A stretch of 64,000 nucleotides of DNA from GH45 sp046704385. Lineage in GTDB: Bacteria > Bacteroidota > Bacteroidia > Bacteroidales > SZUA-534. The notes under the pieces were generated by a model. It was not told where the DNA came from. It saw only the letters and a program-made list of their open reading frames with translations, and searched no databases. Within the stretch, counting starts at the first letter, position 1, and every line of letters begins with the position of its first letter. The position numbers were made by a program, and so were the translations under genes. Shown piece after piece: positions 1-9,014 of this stretch. The stretch is taken from assembly GCA_046704385.1 (NCBI GenBank), contig JBJKSB010000066.1, forward strand, positions 1-64,000, written 5' to 3'.

Positions 1-617
1 ATACAAATAAGGTGTATTTAACTGCACACTGGGCTAATGAGGAATTTGTTCCCACGGAAATCAGTAAAAAAGAAGCATTTGGATTAAATGATTCAGATAA
101 GGTCCTTCTTTTCGCTGGCAGGCTAAGCAAGGAAAAAGGAGTTTTAGATATTATAGATATATATCAAAAACTTAAGGCGAACATAGAAAATTTAAAATTA
201 GTATTTGCAGGTACAGGTCCGGATGAAAAAAAGCTGAGAAATGCTTTGCCAGAAGCCACTTTCCTGGGTTGGATGGAGAATCATAAATTACCGGAAGTTT
301 ATTCCGCCGCTGATCTGCTCATCCTTCCTTCAAAATTCGATACGTTTAGTTGTGTTGTATTGGAAGCATTAAGTTGCGGATTACCTGTAATAGCCTATAA
401 ATCAAAAGGCCCAAAAGATATAATTGAGCACGGAATATCAGGATATTTAGCATCGGGAAAAAAAGACATGGCGACATATATTACTGAATATTTTATCGAT
501 GCAGATCAAAAATCCTTTAAAGAGGCGGCTATCAAAAGATCGAAAATATATAGTAAAAATGAAATTGTAAAACAACTTTTCGAAGATTTTGGATTTAACG
601 AAAATGAAATCAGCTAA
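1..617 (+). CDS. Glycosyltransferase, GT4-type, C-terminal part (5' end outside window)
   Basis: The reading frame is open to the first base of the window, so the start lies upstream; a GTG at 12 is only an internal codon. What remains is the nucleotide-sugar-binding Rossmann half of a GT-B glycosyltransferase. It shows the strand LLFAGRLSKEKGV, the segment LVFAGTGPDEKKL, the loop FLGWMENHKLPEVYSAADL, and the family 4 donor-site segment SCVVLEALSCGLPVIAY with its conserved acidic residue. Such enzymes transfer a sugar from an NDP- or UDP-sugar to an acceptor at the cytoplasmic face. The acceptor cannot be told from this half. The gene overlaps the following GH13 gene by 14 bases, so both are probably translated together, which hints at a role in glucan or oligosaccharide turnover. 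Confidence 0.85.
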   Translation, partial: TNKVYLTAHWANEEFVPTEISKKEAFGLNDSDKVLLFAGRLSKEKGVLDIIDIYQKLKANIENLKLVFAGTGPDEKKLRNALPEATFLGWMENHKLPEVYSAADLLILPSKFDTFSCVVLEALSCGLPVIAYKSKGPKDIIEHGISGYLASGKKDMATYITEYFIDADQKSFKEAAIKRSKIYSKNEIVKQLFEDFGFNENEIS

Positions 618-2214
618 AACGAAACCCGATGATTTTAGCTGGTGGAAACACGGAGTTATTTATCATATTTATCCCCGCAGCTTTTATGATGCCAATCAGG
701 ACGGGATTGGTGATTTGAAAGGAATAATTTACAAACTGGATTATCTGAAAGAGCTGGGTATCAAAGCCATATGGCTTTCGCCATTTTTCAAATCGCCACA
801 GGCTGATTTTGGTTACGATGTTTCCGGTTACAAAACAGTTGACCCCGTTTTCGGAACCATAGGCGATTTTAAAAAACTCTTAAAAAAATCGCATGATCTT
901 GGAATTAAAGTAGTTATTGATATGATTCTTAATCATACTTCCAACGAACATAAATGGTTTATGGAGTCAAAATCATCGTTAACTAACCCCAAACGCGATT
1001 GGTACATCTGGAAAAAGAGTAAAAAAAACAGTCCTCCAAATAACTGGAAATCAGCATTTGGTAAAAGTGCCTGGCAATATGATGAAACTACAAAAGCATA
1101 TTATTTCCACTCATTTTTTAAAGAACAACCTGACTTAAACTGGCGAAATCCTGTGGTTAAAAAAGCCATGTTTAAAATTATCAGGTTTTGGCTTGATTTA
1201 GGTGTGGACGGATTACGACTTGATGTGATAAATTTAATCGCAAAGGATAAACAGTTTCGAAATAATCCTTCCTTCCTGAGTCAGTTTCGTAACAGCAGCA
1301 AAATATATACCCGTAATCGTCCAAAATCCCTGAATCTGATAAAATCGCTTCGCAAACTAATTGATAATTACGACGACAAAATGTGTGTAGGTGAGATATA
1401 TACATTACCTCCAGGCGATTCCCGGCTAGCAGCAAAATACCTGGGAAACGGTAAAAATGCACTGCATATGGCTTTCGATTTCTCATTGATATTTACACCC
1501 TGGAAAACCAAAAAATATAAAAAAACATTAACCCAAATGTACGGGGTAATTCCCAAGGCTGGATGGCCCTGCCAGGTATTATCAAACCACGATCTTCATC
1601 GAAATTTCTCTAAGCCTGTTTTTGGGAAAAGCCGTATTCCCAAAGCAAAACTTAAGGCAATACTGCTAATGACACTGAAAGGAACACCATTTATTTATTA
1701 TGGTGAAGAAATTGGTATGGAAAATACTCGGATTGCCCGGAAATTTCTACAGGATAAACTGGGTAAAAAATTCTGGCCTTTTTATAGTGGTCGCGACAAA
1801 GCACGAACGCCCATGCAGTGGGATGACTCTCCCAATGCCGGTTTTTCAACCGCAAAACCCTGGTTACCGGTAAATAAAAATTTCAGAAAAATCAATATTC
1901 AAAACCAGATACAGGAAAATAATTCAGTTTTTAACATTTATAAAAAATTAATACTGTTAAGAAATTCATCGGTGATATTGCAAAAAGGAAACTGGGAATT
2001 AGTAAAAACAAGCAATAGGTTTATATTGGCATATAGAAGGGTTTATCATGAAAATGAAATACTAATTATACTGAATTTTAGCTTTTTAAGACAAAAAGTC
2101 ACAGGAATTACTATAAATAAGCTCTTATTTTCAACTCATAAAAATAAAAAAACCGGCACCAAATCAATAATTCTTCAGCCCTACGAAGGTATTATATTAG
2201 GGAACTCACTGTAA
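604..2214 (+). CDS. Alpha-glucosidase / oligo-1,6-glucosidase, GH13 family
   Basis: This 536-residue protein has the full (beta/alpha)8 alpha-amylase fold. It begins with GVIYHIYPRSFYDANQDGIG, then shows the NH of conserved region I (H111), the region II segment DGLRLDV with the catalytic nucleophile D207, the region III acid/base E264 in VGE, and the region IV SNHD with D330. GTPFIYYGEEIGM and RTPMQWDDSPNAGFS are typical of alpha-glucosidases and oligo-1,6-glucosidases rather than endo-amylases. There is no signal peptide, so it should hydrolyse alpha-glucosides such as maltose, isomaltose or trehalose derivatives in the cytoplasm. I place the start at ATG 604; an in-frame TTG at 589 would add five residues. 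The start lies inside the end of the glycosyltransferase gene, indicating translational coupling. The exact linkage specificity is not readable. Confidence 0.9.
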   Translation: MKSAKTKPDDFSWWKHGVIYHIYPRSFYDANQDGIGDLKGIIYKLDYLKELGIKAIWLSPFFKSPQADFGYDVSGYKTVDPVFGTIGDFKKLLKKSHDLGIKVVIDMILNHTSNEHKWFMESKSSLTNPKRDWYIWKKSKKNSPPNNWKSAFGKSAWQYDETTKAYYFHSFFKEQPDLNWRNPVVKKAMFKIIRFWLDLGVDGLRLDVINLIAKDKQFRNNPSFLSQFRNSSKIYTRNRPKSLNLIKSLRKLIDNYDDKMCVGEIYTLPPGDSRLAAKYLGNGKNALHMAFDFSLIFTPWKTKKYKKTLTQMYGVIPKAGWPCQVLSNHDLHRNFSKPVFGKSRIPKAKLKAILLMTLKGTPFIYYGEEIGMENTRIARKFLQDKLGKKFWPFYSGRDKARTPMQWDDSPNAGFSTAKPWLPVNKNFRKINIQNQIQENNSVFNIYKKLILLRNSSVILQKGNWELVKTSNRFILAYRRVYHENEILIILNFSFLRQKVTGITINKLLFSTHKNKKTGTKSIILQPYEGIILGNSL

Positions 2215-2328
2215 GACAAATCAATAGAAAAACTAAACTAATTTTGAAGCTCATTATGACAATTCATAAAATAAATTAGGTTGTCACAATAAATTACCAT
2301 AGATTTGTTCAAATTTAAATTTATAATA

Positions 2329-2520
2329 ATGAATAAAGGAAAAGTTAAATTCTTTAATAATACCAAAGGATTCGGTTTTATTAAAGATCAAGAATCAGAA
2401 AAAGAGTATTTCGTTCATGTATCTGGTCTTATTGACAAGATTAATGAAGATGATGATGTGACCTTCGATTTACAAGAAGGAAGAAAAGGATTGAATGCAG
2501 TAAATGTTAAGCTAGCTTAA
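2329..2520 (+). CDS. Cold-shock-domain protein (CspA family)
   Basis: A 63-residue single cold-shock domain: it opens MNKGKVKFFN, carries the RNP1 motif KGFGFI and an RNP2-like EYFVHVS, and ends with the expected strand NAVNVKLA. Such proteins bind single-stranded RNA and DNA and act as RNA chaperones in the cytoplasm. ATG 2329 gives the normal family length; an upstream TTG at 2305 lies in a Bacteroidota -7-like box (TAGATTTG, 2300-2307), with a TTG at 2281 as a possible -33 element at a short 16-base spacing, so translation from that TTG is unlikely. It is a single-gene unit closed by a strong hairpin terminator just downstream. Acidic residues in the C-terminal half (INEDDDV) are common in the family. 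Whether it is cold-induced cannot be read from the sequence. Confidence 0.93.
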   Translation: MNKGKVKFFNNTKGFGFIKDQESEKEYFVHVSGLIDKINEDDDVTFDLQEGRKGLNAVNVKLA

Positions 2521-2550
2521 CATACTATATAAAAATACCTTTGAAGATTC

Positions 2551-2577
2551 AAAGCCCCGGTTTATGGGGCTTTTTTT
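2551..2577 (+). terminator. Rho-independent terminator of the cold-shock gene
   Basis: The sequence AAAGCCCC-GGTTTAT-GGGGCTTTTTTT forms a GC-rich stem with a short loop and a run of seven T residues. It sits 30 bases after the stop codon of the cold-shock gene and has the orientation expected for that gene. Confidence 0.9.
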
Positions 2578-2796
2578 ATGCCTTTAAAATTCAGGTGATT
2601 GTTTTCCAAAATAAATAATTAATTTAATCAATGAAATAATACCATTACCCGAAAAATTATGACCGTTTAAATAAATATTTTCAGCATACCTATATTTTGC
2701 GCATCCCATAAATAATAACCGTCGTCTTAAAAACGTAAATGAAAAAAAATCTAACTCTGCTAATCTCCATCACTTAGGAGAACTACTGCTCAAAAA
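2578..2796. other. Gene-free AT-rich gap between two terminators
   Basis: The gene-free stretch 2521-2854 holds the two terminators listed separately. Between them I see only AT-rich sequence with no open frame of useful length, no tRNA-like fold and no clear repeat. Confidence 0.6.
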
Positions 2797-2831
2797 AGAA
2801 AGCTCCTCACCTGTCCAGGGAGGAGCTTTCA
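2797..2831 (-). terminator. Rho-independent terminator of sucCD
   Basis: A perfect 11-bp inverted repeat (GAAAGCTCCTC pairing with GAGGAGCTTTC) lies 24 bases beyond the sucD stop. Read on the minus strand it is followed by TTTTTT (the complement of the A-run at about 2792-2797). It therefore ends the sucCD transcript and insulates it from the convergent cold-shock gene. Confidence 0.9.
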
Positions 2832-2854
2832 GTTTATTATAATACTTATTTTGA

Positions 2855-3727
2855 TTACAGTTTTAAAGCCTCTTTAATTAGCTTTGGAATTTCAATGGGC
2901 TCCTTGGCTACTTTAACTCCGGCAGCTTCAAAGGCTTTAATTTTCTCTGAAGCAGTTCCTGAACCGCTGGTTATAAGAGCGCCGGCATGTCCCATCCGTT
3001 TTCCGGGAGGTGCTGATTGTCCGGCAATAAAGGCAACCACCGGTTTGGTTACATTTTCTTTAATAAAGGCTGCAGCTTGTTCCTCGGCATCACCACCAAT
3101 TTCACCACATAAAACGATAGCTTTGGTTTCTTTGTCAGCTTCAAACAGGGTAAGTAATTCTTTATAGTGCAAACCAATTACAGGATCACCACCAATACCA
3201 ATGCAGGTACTCTGGCCGATTCCATTGGTTGTTAACTGGTTTACCATTTCGTAAGTCAGGGTTCCACTACGTGAAATTAATCCAACGTTACCCGGAGTGA
3301 AAATTGAGGTTGGAAGAATCCCGGCAAGACTTTGTCCCGGTGAAATTAAACCCGGGCAGTTAGGACCAATCATTTTGGTTCCGTTCTTCTCCAAAATTGG
3401 AGTAACCCTGATTACATCCAGTGTAGGAATTCCTTCGGTTATAGCAATAACAAGTTTAATACCAGCCTCAGAAGCTTCAGCAATAGCATCGGCAGCAAAA
3501 GCGGCAGGAACAAAAATTATGGATGTATCGGCACCGGTTGCCCTAACAGCATTAGCCACCGTATTAAATACAGGTATGCCGTCAACATTAGTACCTTCTT
3601 TCCCTGGTGAAACACCAGCTACTACATTTGTACCATATTCGCGCATTTTTTCAGTATGAAAAGCACCATCACGACCAGTCATTCCCTGAACAACCAGTTT
3701 TGAATCTTTATTTAATAATATACTCAT
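2855..3727 (-). CDS. sucD: Succinyl-CoA synthetase (ADP-forming), alpha subunit
   Basis: The 290-residue product matches the family length. The N-terminal CoA-binding Rossmann domain begins SILLNKDSKLVVQGMTGRDG. GPNCPGLISPG and SRSGTLTYE are conserved in the ligase domain, and the active-site phosphohistidine lies in GHAGAL (H247). With SucC it converts succinyl-CoA, ADP and phosphate into succinate, CoA and ATP in the TCA cycle; in anaerobic Bacteroidota the same enzyme serves succinate and propionate metabolism. It follows sucC by 33 bases on the same strand and is closed by a strong terminator, so the two form one operon. All catalytic elements appear intact and the assignment is secure. 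Confidence 0.97.
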   Translation of the reverse strand: MSILLNKDSKLVVQGMTGRDGAFHTEKMREYGTNVVAGVSPGKEGTNVDGIPVFNTVANAVRATGADTSIIFVPAAFAADAIAEASEAGIKLVIAITEGIPTLDVIRVTPILEKNGTKMIGPNCPGLISPGQSLAGILPTSIFTPGNVGLISRSGTLTYEMVNQLTTNGIGQSTCIGIGGDPVIGLHYKELLTLFEADKETKAIVLCGEIGGDAEEQAAAFIKENVTKPVVAFIAGQSAPPGKRMGHAGALITSGSGTASEKIKAFEAAGVKVAKEPIEIPKLIKEALKL

Positions 3728-3760
3728 TGTAATATTCCTTTTGCAAATTTTAAAATCAGG

Positions 3761-4903
3761 TTATTGAACGTTTTTAGCTGCCTCAATTACTTTGTGTGCT
3801 GCTTCACCCATGGTTTCGGCAGTTATCAGTACGTTATTGTTTTTTAACAATTCACGTCCTTCCTTAGCATTGGTTCCCGATAAGCGGATCACAATAGGTA
3901 TTTTCACATTCATAATTTTAAATGCATCCAGTAAGCCTCTTGCCACATCATCGCAACGGGTAATACCGCCAAAAATATTAATCAGAACAGCTTTAACCTT
4001 TTTGTCGTTTAACAGAAATTCCATGGCATGAACAACTTTCTGCGGGTTTGAGCTACCGCCAATGTCCAAAAAGTTTGCCGGATTACCACCATATAATTTA
4101 ATCATATCCATGGTAGCCATTGCCAAACCTGCTCCGTTTACCATGCAGCCAATATTTCCGTCAAGCTTAATATAGCTCAACCCTTTTTCCTTGGCATCTT
4201 CCTCAAGTTTTTCATCTTCGGTAAAATCAGCCATGGCCATGTAATCCGGATGACGGAACAATGCATTGTCATCAAAATTCATTTTGGCATCAAGAGCAAT
4301 CACGTTATCCTTATTATCAATAACCAGCGGATTAATTTCAGCTAATGAAGCATCTTTTTCCATAAATACCTTATAAAGTTTCACTAAAATATCGGCAGCC
4401 TGGCGTACATGATTTCCGTTTTTCATAACCTGGAAAAATACATTACGTGCCTGATAAGGTTGCAGTCCAATCAAAGGATCAATAGGCACTTTGATGATTT
4501 TTTCAGGACTTGTTTTTGCAACTTCTTCAATCTCAACACCACCTTCAGCACTAATCATGAGCAATACAGATTTAGAATTCCTGTCGTTAATTAATCCTAC
4601 ATAAAATTCCTTTTCTATATCAATAGCACTACATACCAGTACCTTTTCAACCTTTAAACCCTTAATTTCCATCCCAAGTATGTTATTGGCAGCTTCAAGT
4701 GCTTTTTCTTTTGTTGTACAGAATTTAATTCCGCCGGCCTTTCCTCTACCACCCACTAAAACCTGAGCCTTTACTACCACAGGACCATTTATTTTCTCAT
4801 AGGCTTCAGCAACTTGATCTGCAGTATAACATAACACCTGTTTTTGTACAGGAATTTTATAATCGGCAAATATTTCTTTTGCCTGATATTCATGAATCTT
4901 CAT
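3761..4903 (-). CDS. sucC: Succinyl-CoA synthetase, beta subunit
   Basis: A 380-residue ATP-grasp subunit beginning MKIHEYQAKEIFADY, typical of SucC. The nucleotide-binding glycine loop VLVGGRGKAGGIKF follows at about residue 50. The C-terminal CoA-ligase domain shows NGAGLAMATMD, LDIGGSS and NIFGGITRCDDVA, which contact the alpha-subunit phosphohistidine loop. It binds ADP and succinate and pairs with SucD encoded immediately downstream. The ATG at 4903 gives the normal N-terminus. Upstream on the minus strand a CAAAAATA (4988-4995) would read as TATTTTTG, a good -7 element, but no proper -33 TTG lies 19 bases further, so the promoter is only tentative. Length is within the usual 385-390 range minus a few residues. 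Confidence 0.97.
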   Translation of the reverse strand: MKIHEYQAKEIFADYKIPVQKQVLCYTADQVAEAYEKINGPVVVKAQVLVGGRGKAGGIKFCTTKEKALEAANNILGMEIKGLKVEKVLVCSAIDIEKEFYVGLINDRNSKSVLLMISAEGGVEIEEVAKTSPEKIIKVPIDPLIGLQPYQARNVFFQVMKNGNHVRQAADILVKLYKVFMEKDASLAEINPLVIDNKDNVIALDAKMNFDDNALFRHPDYMAMADFTEDEKLEEDAKEKGLSYIKLDGNIGCMVNGAGLAMATMDMIKLYGGNPANFLDIGGSSNPQKVVHAMEFLLNDKKVKAVLINIFGGITRCDDVARGLLDAFKIMNVKIPIVIRLSGTNAKEGRELLKNNNVLITAETMGEAAHKVIEAAKNVQ

Positions 4904-5203
4904 AAGCTTTTATTTTAATTTTCTTATTATGAATATGATAAATTTCAAAATCATTATTTAACATAAAAATTTTCCCAGTTTAACAGCCAAAAATACTTAA
5001 TCTTACTAAAAGCATCGCTGTTTGACAGCATAATTTATTTCTCTTTCATAACATATGCCATTTTACCCATTTTTGACAATATTAATAAGTTTTGAAAAAT
5101 TCTTATAATTTTGAGGTAGAATTTCAATTTTAAACCTAATGAAGGGTTACTAATTTTCTGATAATTTTATTAATAATCAGGTTATTATAAGCTTCAGTAT
5201 TGT
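4904..5203. other. Divergent intergenic region between sucC and a histidine kinase
   Basis: About 300 AT-rich bases with no gene. It must hold promoters for both directions. A TAATTTTG at 5106-5113 matches the -7 consensus for the kinase gene, and CAAAAATA at 4988-4995 matches it for sucC on the minus strand; neither has a correctly spaced TTG. No strong hairpin is evident. Confidence 0.45.
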
Positions 5204-6550
5204 ATGTTCAATTTTATTAGGAAAATAAATTTGCAGACAAATTCATCTCGTACTGACAGTATTGATTACTGGCGTGAAAAAATCTTTGTCAACATGGTTT
5301 TTGTTCTGCTTATTTTTGGACTTATTGCTTATGTACCTGGCATGTATATGTCAATAAAGTATAAGTATTGGTTAATTGCTATTCTGGATACATTTGCCTA
5401 TGCTTTGTTAGTCATTGTATATAGCAGGAAAAGTATTTCTCTTAAATACAGGGCGCTTACTATAATTGCCCTTGCACTTGCCTTGGGGTTAATTTTTCTT
5501 TTTATTTTGGGTCCAATGGGTCCGGGATTGGTTTACCTGGTGGGATTTAATATTTTAGCTGCCCTATTTTTGGGATTACGTGCCACCTATGGTACCCTGA
5601 GTTTTACCACTTTATTGATTTTTATTTTAGCAATTGGTATAAACTTCAACTGGTTTCCCGGCTCAAGCCTGAATTCCTATACTACCATGGGGTTTTTAGC
5701 TGTAAGTATCAATGTTATATTGATAAGTTCAGCTTCAAGCGTATCACTTGCCATTTTAATAAAGGCACTTAGAAAAACCAATGAGTACCAAACCCAGTTA
5801 CAGGAGCAGCTTGAAAATAATTTAAAAGAGCTGGAGACAGCAAAATTAAAGGCAGAAGAATCCGATCGGCTGAAATCATCGTTTTTGGCCAATATGAGCC
5901 ATGAGATCAGAACCCCGTTAAATGCTATTTTAGGATTTTCTGATCTGTTGCTCGATCAGCCGGAGCTTAATACTAATGACCGAACCAAATTTATAACTAC
6001 CATTAATGAAAGCGGAGAGTATCTGTTGGATATAATTATAAATATTCTGGATATTTCAATGATTGAGGCCAACCAGCTTAAATTTACGAAGCGTGAAACT
6101 TCGCTGGGTTCCATCTTCCACGATCTTAAAGTTCTGTACGATCCGCGTATTAAAAACAGAAACGGAGTAAACCTGATTTATAATTTGCCCGATAATTATG
6201 ATAAATTGATGATATTTACCGACGGTCAGCGACTAAAACAGGTGTTGGTCAATCTTTTAAACAATGCCTTTAAATTTACTGAGCATGGAACTATAACCAT
6301 TGGGTTTATAAAGAATTCTGAAAATTATGAGTTTTACGTAAGTGATACCGGAATGGGTATAGATGAACTTCACCAAAAAACCATATTTGAACGTTTTGTT
6401 AAAATTGAAGGTACTCCCAATGAAAATTCTGAAGGAACAGGATTAGGTTTACCCATTTCAAAAGGTATTGTCGAAGTAATGGGTGGTAAAATATGGGTAG
6501 AATCAAAACTCAACCAGGGAACTATATTTAAATTTACTTTGCCTTTATAA
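5204..6550 (+). CDS. Membrane-bound sensor histidine kinase
   Basis: A 448-residue kinase with about six hydrophobic segments between residues 28 and 190 and no recognisable extracytoplasmic domain, so it probably senses something at or in the membrane. A coiled coil (190-220) leads to HisKA, where H233 in NMSHEIRTPLN is the phosphorylation site. The HATPase domain shows the N box NLLNNAFKF, G1 box DTGMGI, F box FERFVK and G2 box GTGLGL, all intact. No receiver domain is attached, and the only receiver-only proteins nearby are at 10042-10407 and 15774-16199, so its partner is unknown. It is followed by 250 bases and then by another kinase on the same strand. Confidence 0.9.
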   Translation: MFNFIRKINLQTNSSRTDSIDYWREKIFVNMVFVLLIFGLIAYVPGMYMSIKYKYWLIAILDTFAYALLVIVYSRKSISLKYRALTIIALALALGLIFLFILGPMGPGLVYLVGFNILAALFLGLRATYGTLSFTTLLIFILAIGINFNWFPGSSLNSYTTMGFLAVSINVILISSASSVSLAILIKALRKTNEYQTQLQEQLENNLKELETAKLKAEESDRLKSSFLANMSHEIRTPLNAILGFSDLLLDQPELNTNDRTKFITTINESGEYLLDIIINILDISMIEANQLKFTKRETSLGSIFHDLKVLYDPRIKNRNGVNLIYNLPDNYDKLMIFTDGQRLKQVLVNLLNNAFKFTEHGTITIGFIKNSENYEFYVSDTGMGIDELHQKTIFERFVKIEGTPNENSEGTGLGLPISKGIVEVMGGKIWVESKLNQGTIFKFTLPL

Positions 6551-6802
6551 TAAAATAAAATCGCCTTGCCAGGTTTTTGTAAGCTATACCGCATCAAGGC
6601 TAATTCAATGTGCTGAAGCCCCACGTAAAACAGATGAAAAACCTGTTCAAATAAATATTCATCAGAACTTTTATACTTACAGAATTCCTTACTGGCGCTT
6701 ATCAAATGCCATTTCAAAAATTATAGTTACAAAAAAATGTTCCTTAAGGTTGACTTTGTATACCATTAAATATTATTTTTATGACAACAAAATCTAAAGT
6801 GA

Positions 6803-8911
6803 GTGCAATTGAACAACAAATCATTAGCAATCGATACCAATAAAATTGTTATAAAGCTTTTTATCCTGGTTATATTTTTAATTATAAGTGGATATTCCTA
6901 TTCATCCACTCAACCCTGTGTAAAAATAAAAAGTGAACAAAGCCTGCAGTTAATCGGTAAGGATTTATGCTACTTTAAAGATACCTCAGCCAATCTTGGT
7001 ATAAATGAAATACTTTATTCCGGGTATCAAAACAAATTTAAAGAATATCATAAAGATGTTTTTAATAAACCCGGTACACCCAGCGCCTATTGGTTTAAAT
7101 TTCAGGTTAGCAATAACCTGCCGGAGGATTTATGGCTTGAAGTAGGAAGTACCTATGCCTGGTATATTGATTTTTATGCCCCCGACTCGTTAAACCATTA
7201 TTCATCAGTCATTAAAACGGGTACTCTGCGTCCTGATTCTTCAAAATTTTATGATGTTAACCTGTTTTGGCTTCCCCTTAACAAAGCCAATGACACTATT
7301 GCTAAAACTTACTACCTTAAAGTTAAATCGGGTCTGGCAGTTGAATTACCCATGCATGTAGGTACTACAAAAGCATTATACAAAAACAAAACCACAAACG
7401 ACTTTATAACAGCAGGTTATGTAGGTTTAATGATTATAATTTTTTTGTATAACCTGTTTATATATGTTTCTATCAGGAGTAAAATATACCTGTATTATCT
7501 GGCCTATATTTTCATCATGTTGTTTAGTCTCCCTTATTCAAACAATTACCCATTTATTCAGGAAATACATTTTTGGTTTTTTAACAAAGCCTGGTGGCAG
7601 GAGAATTTTCTGTTTTGGCATATGTTTGCCTATTATTTTATTGGTGAATTTTGTATAAGCTATCTAAATCTGACAGAAAGAAGCAGAATTTTTACAAGAA
7701 TTATCCGGTTTGAATCGTTAATACTATCAGGTATTTTCCCGCTGTTAACCCTATTTGGTTTTTCATTTGTGCGGCTTGTAAGCTTTGCTGAAATATCCAT
7801 TATGATTTTCTACCTCACCTGCATCGTTACAGGATATTATTTCACTTTCAAAAAGGTTAAACAAGCTTATATTTTTACCATGGGCTGGACTTTTATGGTG
7901 CTGGGAGTATTTATATTTTTTGCCGTAATAAATGGCTTTCTCCCTTACAATCCCATAACACGAAATGTAGGCTATTTTGGCTCGGCCATTGAAGTGTGGA
8001 TGTTTTCGCTTGCCTTAGGTAACCGGTTAAATATTTTGCAAAAGGAAAAAGAACTTATGCACCGGGAAAATATTGAGTTAATTAACCGACAAAATATTTT
8101 GCTGGAACAAAAGGTTACTGAACGTACTCTGGAACTTGAACGTACAAATTATGAATTAACTGAGAGTAACCTTGAATTAAAAAATACCACAAAAAAACTC
8201 GATTCTCAAAGAGAGAAACTTAAACAGTTGAATTTAAATAAAGACCGGCTGTTAGCCATTGTTGGTCACGATCTACGGTCGCCATTAGTATCACTTATTA
8301 ATTTGCTTGATTTGGCCAAACAAAACCAAATTGATCCAAAAAAAGTAAATAAAATTCTAACCCATTTAAAAGATGATGCGGAACATCTGCATTTCGGACT
8401 TGATAACCTGTTAAAGTGGGCTTTATCGCAAATGCAAGGACTAAAAATAAATACGGAAAAGGTTGATCTGTATAAGTTGGTAAATGAAAATATGGAGTTT
8501 TTTAGAGGATATGCCAAAAGCAAAAAGATCACCATGCTCAATTTCGTAAATCCGGAAATCGAGATTCATACAGATAAAGATTTTATACAACTGGTAATCA
8601 GAAACTTATTGAATAATGCCATAAAATTCAGTAATAATAATGCTGAAGTTACTATCAGTTGTTTCAGAAATAATGAAGGATGCGATATTGTAATTGCTGA
8701 TACCGGTATAGGCTTGTCTAAAGAACAGGTTGATGCTTTGTTTGTATCCGAAAATATAAAAAGCACCGTTGGGACAAGCGGCGAAAAAGGTACAGGATTA
8801 GGCCTGATGATCTGCAAGGAATTTGTAGAAAAAAGCAATGGCAAAATCTGGGTAGAGAGTATTTTGGGTAAAGGTTCCAATTTTCATGTCACCTTTCCCT
8901 GTAATTCGTAA
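6803..8911 (+). CDS. 7TMR-DISM histidine kinase
   Basis: A 702-residue sensor kinase. After a signal-anchor (residues 13-33) comes an extracytoplasmic beta-rich domain (about 40-200) of the 7TMR-DISMED2 type, with the segment PSAYWFKFQV and the WLPLN element. Seven membrane segments (about 205-405) follow, then a long coiled coil (415-480), HisKA with H489 in IVGHDLRSP, and HATPase with RNLLNNAIKFS, DTGIGL and GTGLGLMI. The 7TMR-DISM family binds carbohydrate-like or other small ligands outside the cell. No ATG is available near the start: a TGA at 6800 blocks upstream extension, so GTG 6803 (or TTG 6809) must be used. An out-of-frame ATG at 6781 opens a 20-codon frame over this start. No receiver is fused. 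Confidence 0.88.
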   Translation: MQLNNKSLAIDTNKIVIKLFILVIFLIISGYSYSSTQPCVKIKSEQSLQLIGKDLCYFKDTSANLGINEILYSGYQNKFKEYHKDVFNKPGTPSAYWFKFQVSNNLPEDLWLEVGSTYAWYIDFYAPDSLNHYSSVIKTGTLRPDSSKFYDVNLFWLPLNKANDTIAKTYYLKVKSGLAVELPMHVGTTKALYKNKTTNDFITAGYVGLMIIIFLYNLFIYVSIRSKIYLYYLAYIFIMLFSLPYSNNYPFIQEIHFWFFNKAWWQENFLFWHMFAYYFIGEFCISYLNLTERSRIFTRIIRFESLILSGIFPLLTLFGFSFVRLVSFAEISIMIFYLTCIVTGYYFTFKKVKQAYIFTMGWTFMVLGVFIFFAVINGFLPYNPITRNVGYFGSAIEVWMFSLALGNRLNILQKEKELMHRENIELINRQNILLEQKVTERTLELERTNYELTESNLELKNTTKKLDSQREKLKQLNLNKDRLLAIVGHDLRSPLVSLINLLDLAKQNQIDPKKVNKILTHLKDDAEHLHFGLDNLLKWALSQMQGLKINTEKVDLYKLVNENMEFFRGYAKSKKITMLNFVNPEIEIHTDKDFIQLVIRNLLNNAIKFSNNNAEVTISCFRNNEGCDIVIADTGIGLSKEQVDALFVSENIKSTVGTSGEKGTGLGLMICKEFVEKSNGKIWVESILGKGSNFHVTFPCNS

Positions 8912-8932
8912 ACAATTTTATCACGAATTACA
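8900..8932 (+). terminator. Inverted repeat over the stop codon of the 7TMR-DISM kinase gene, possible terminator
   Basis: TGTAATTCGT (8900-8909) and ACGAATTACA (8923-8932) are a perfect 10-bp inverted repeat with a 13-base loop, and the left arm spans the last codons and the stop. There is no T-run after it, so it may be an RNA-stabilising or weak terminating hairpin rather than a classical terminator. Confidence 0.4.
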
Positions 8933-9014
8933 ACAGTTCTCAGTAATTTGATTATTTAAGTAAAATGAAAATTACTCCTGTTTTTCGAACACAATCGATA
9001 CTAAAAGTCTGAAA

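Noticed and set aside
3297..3659. Long open frame opposite sucD
   Set aside because: It lies wholly within the highly conserved sucD gene in another frame and has no family features; it is a shadow of biased codon use.
8965..9012. Regulatory leader peptide of the methyltransferase gene
   Set aside because: The 15-codon frame has no run of regulatory codons and no attenuator hairpin; kept only as an observation on start choice.
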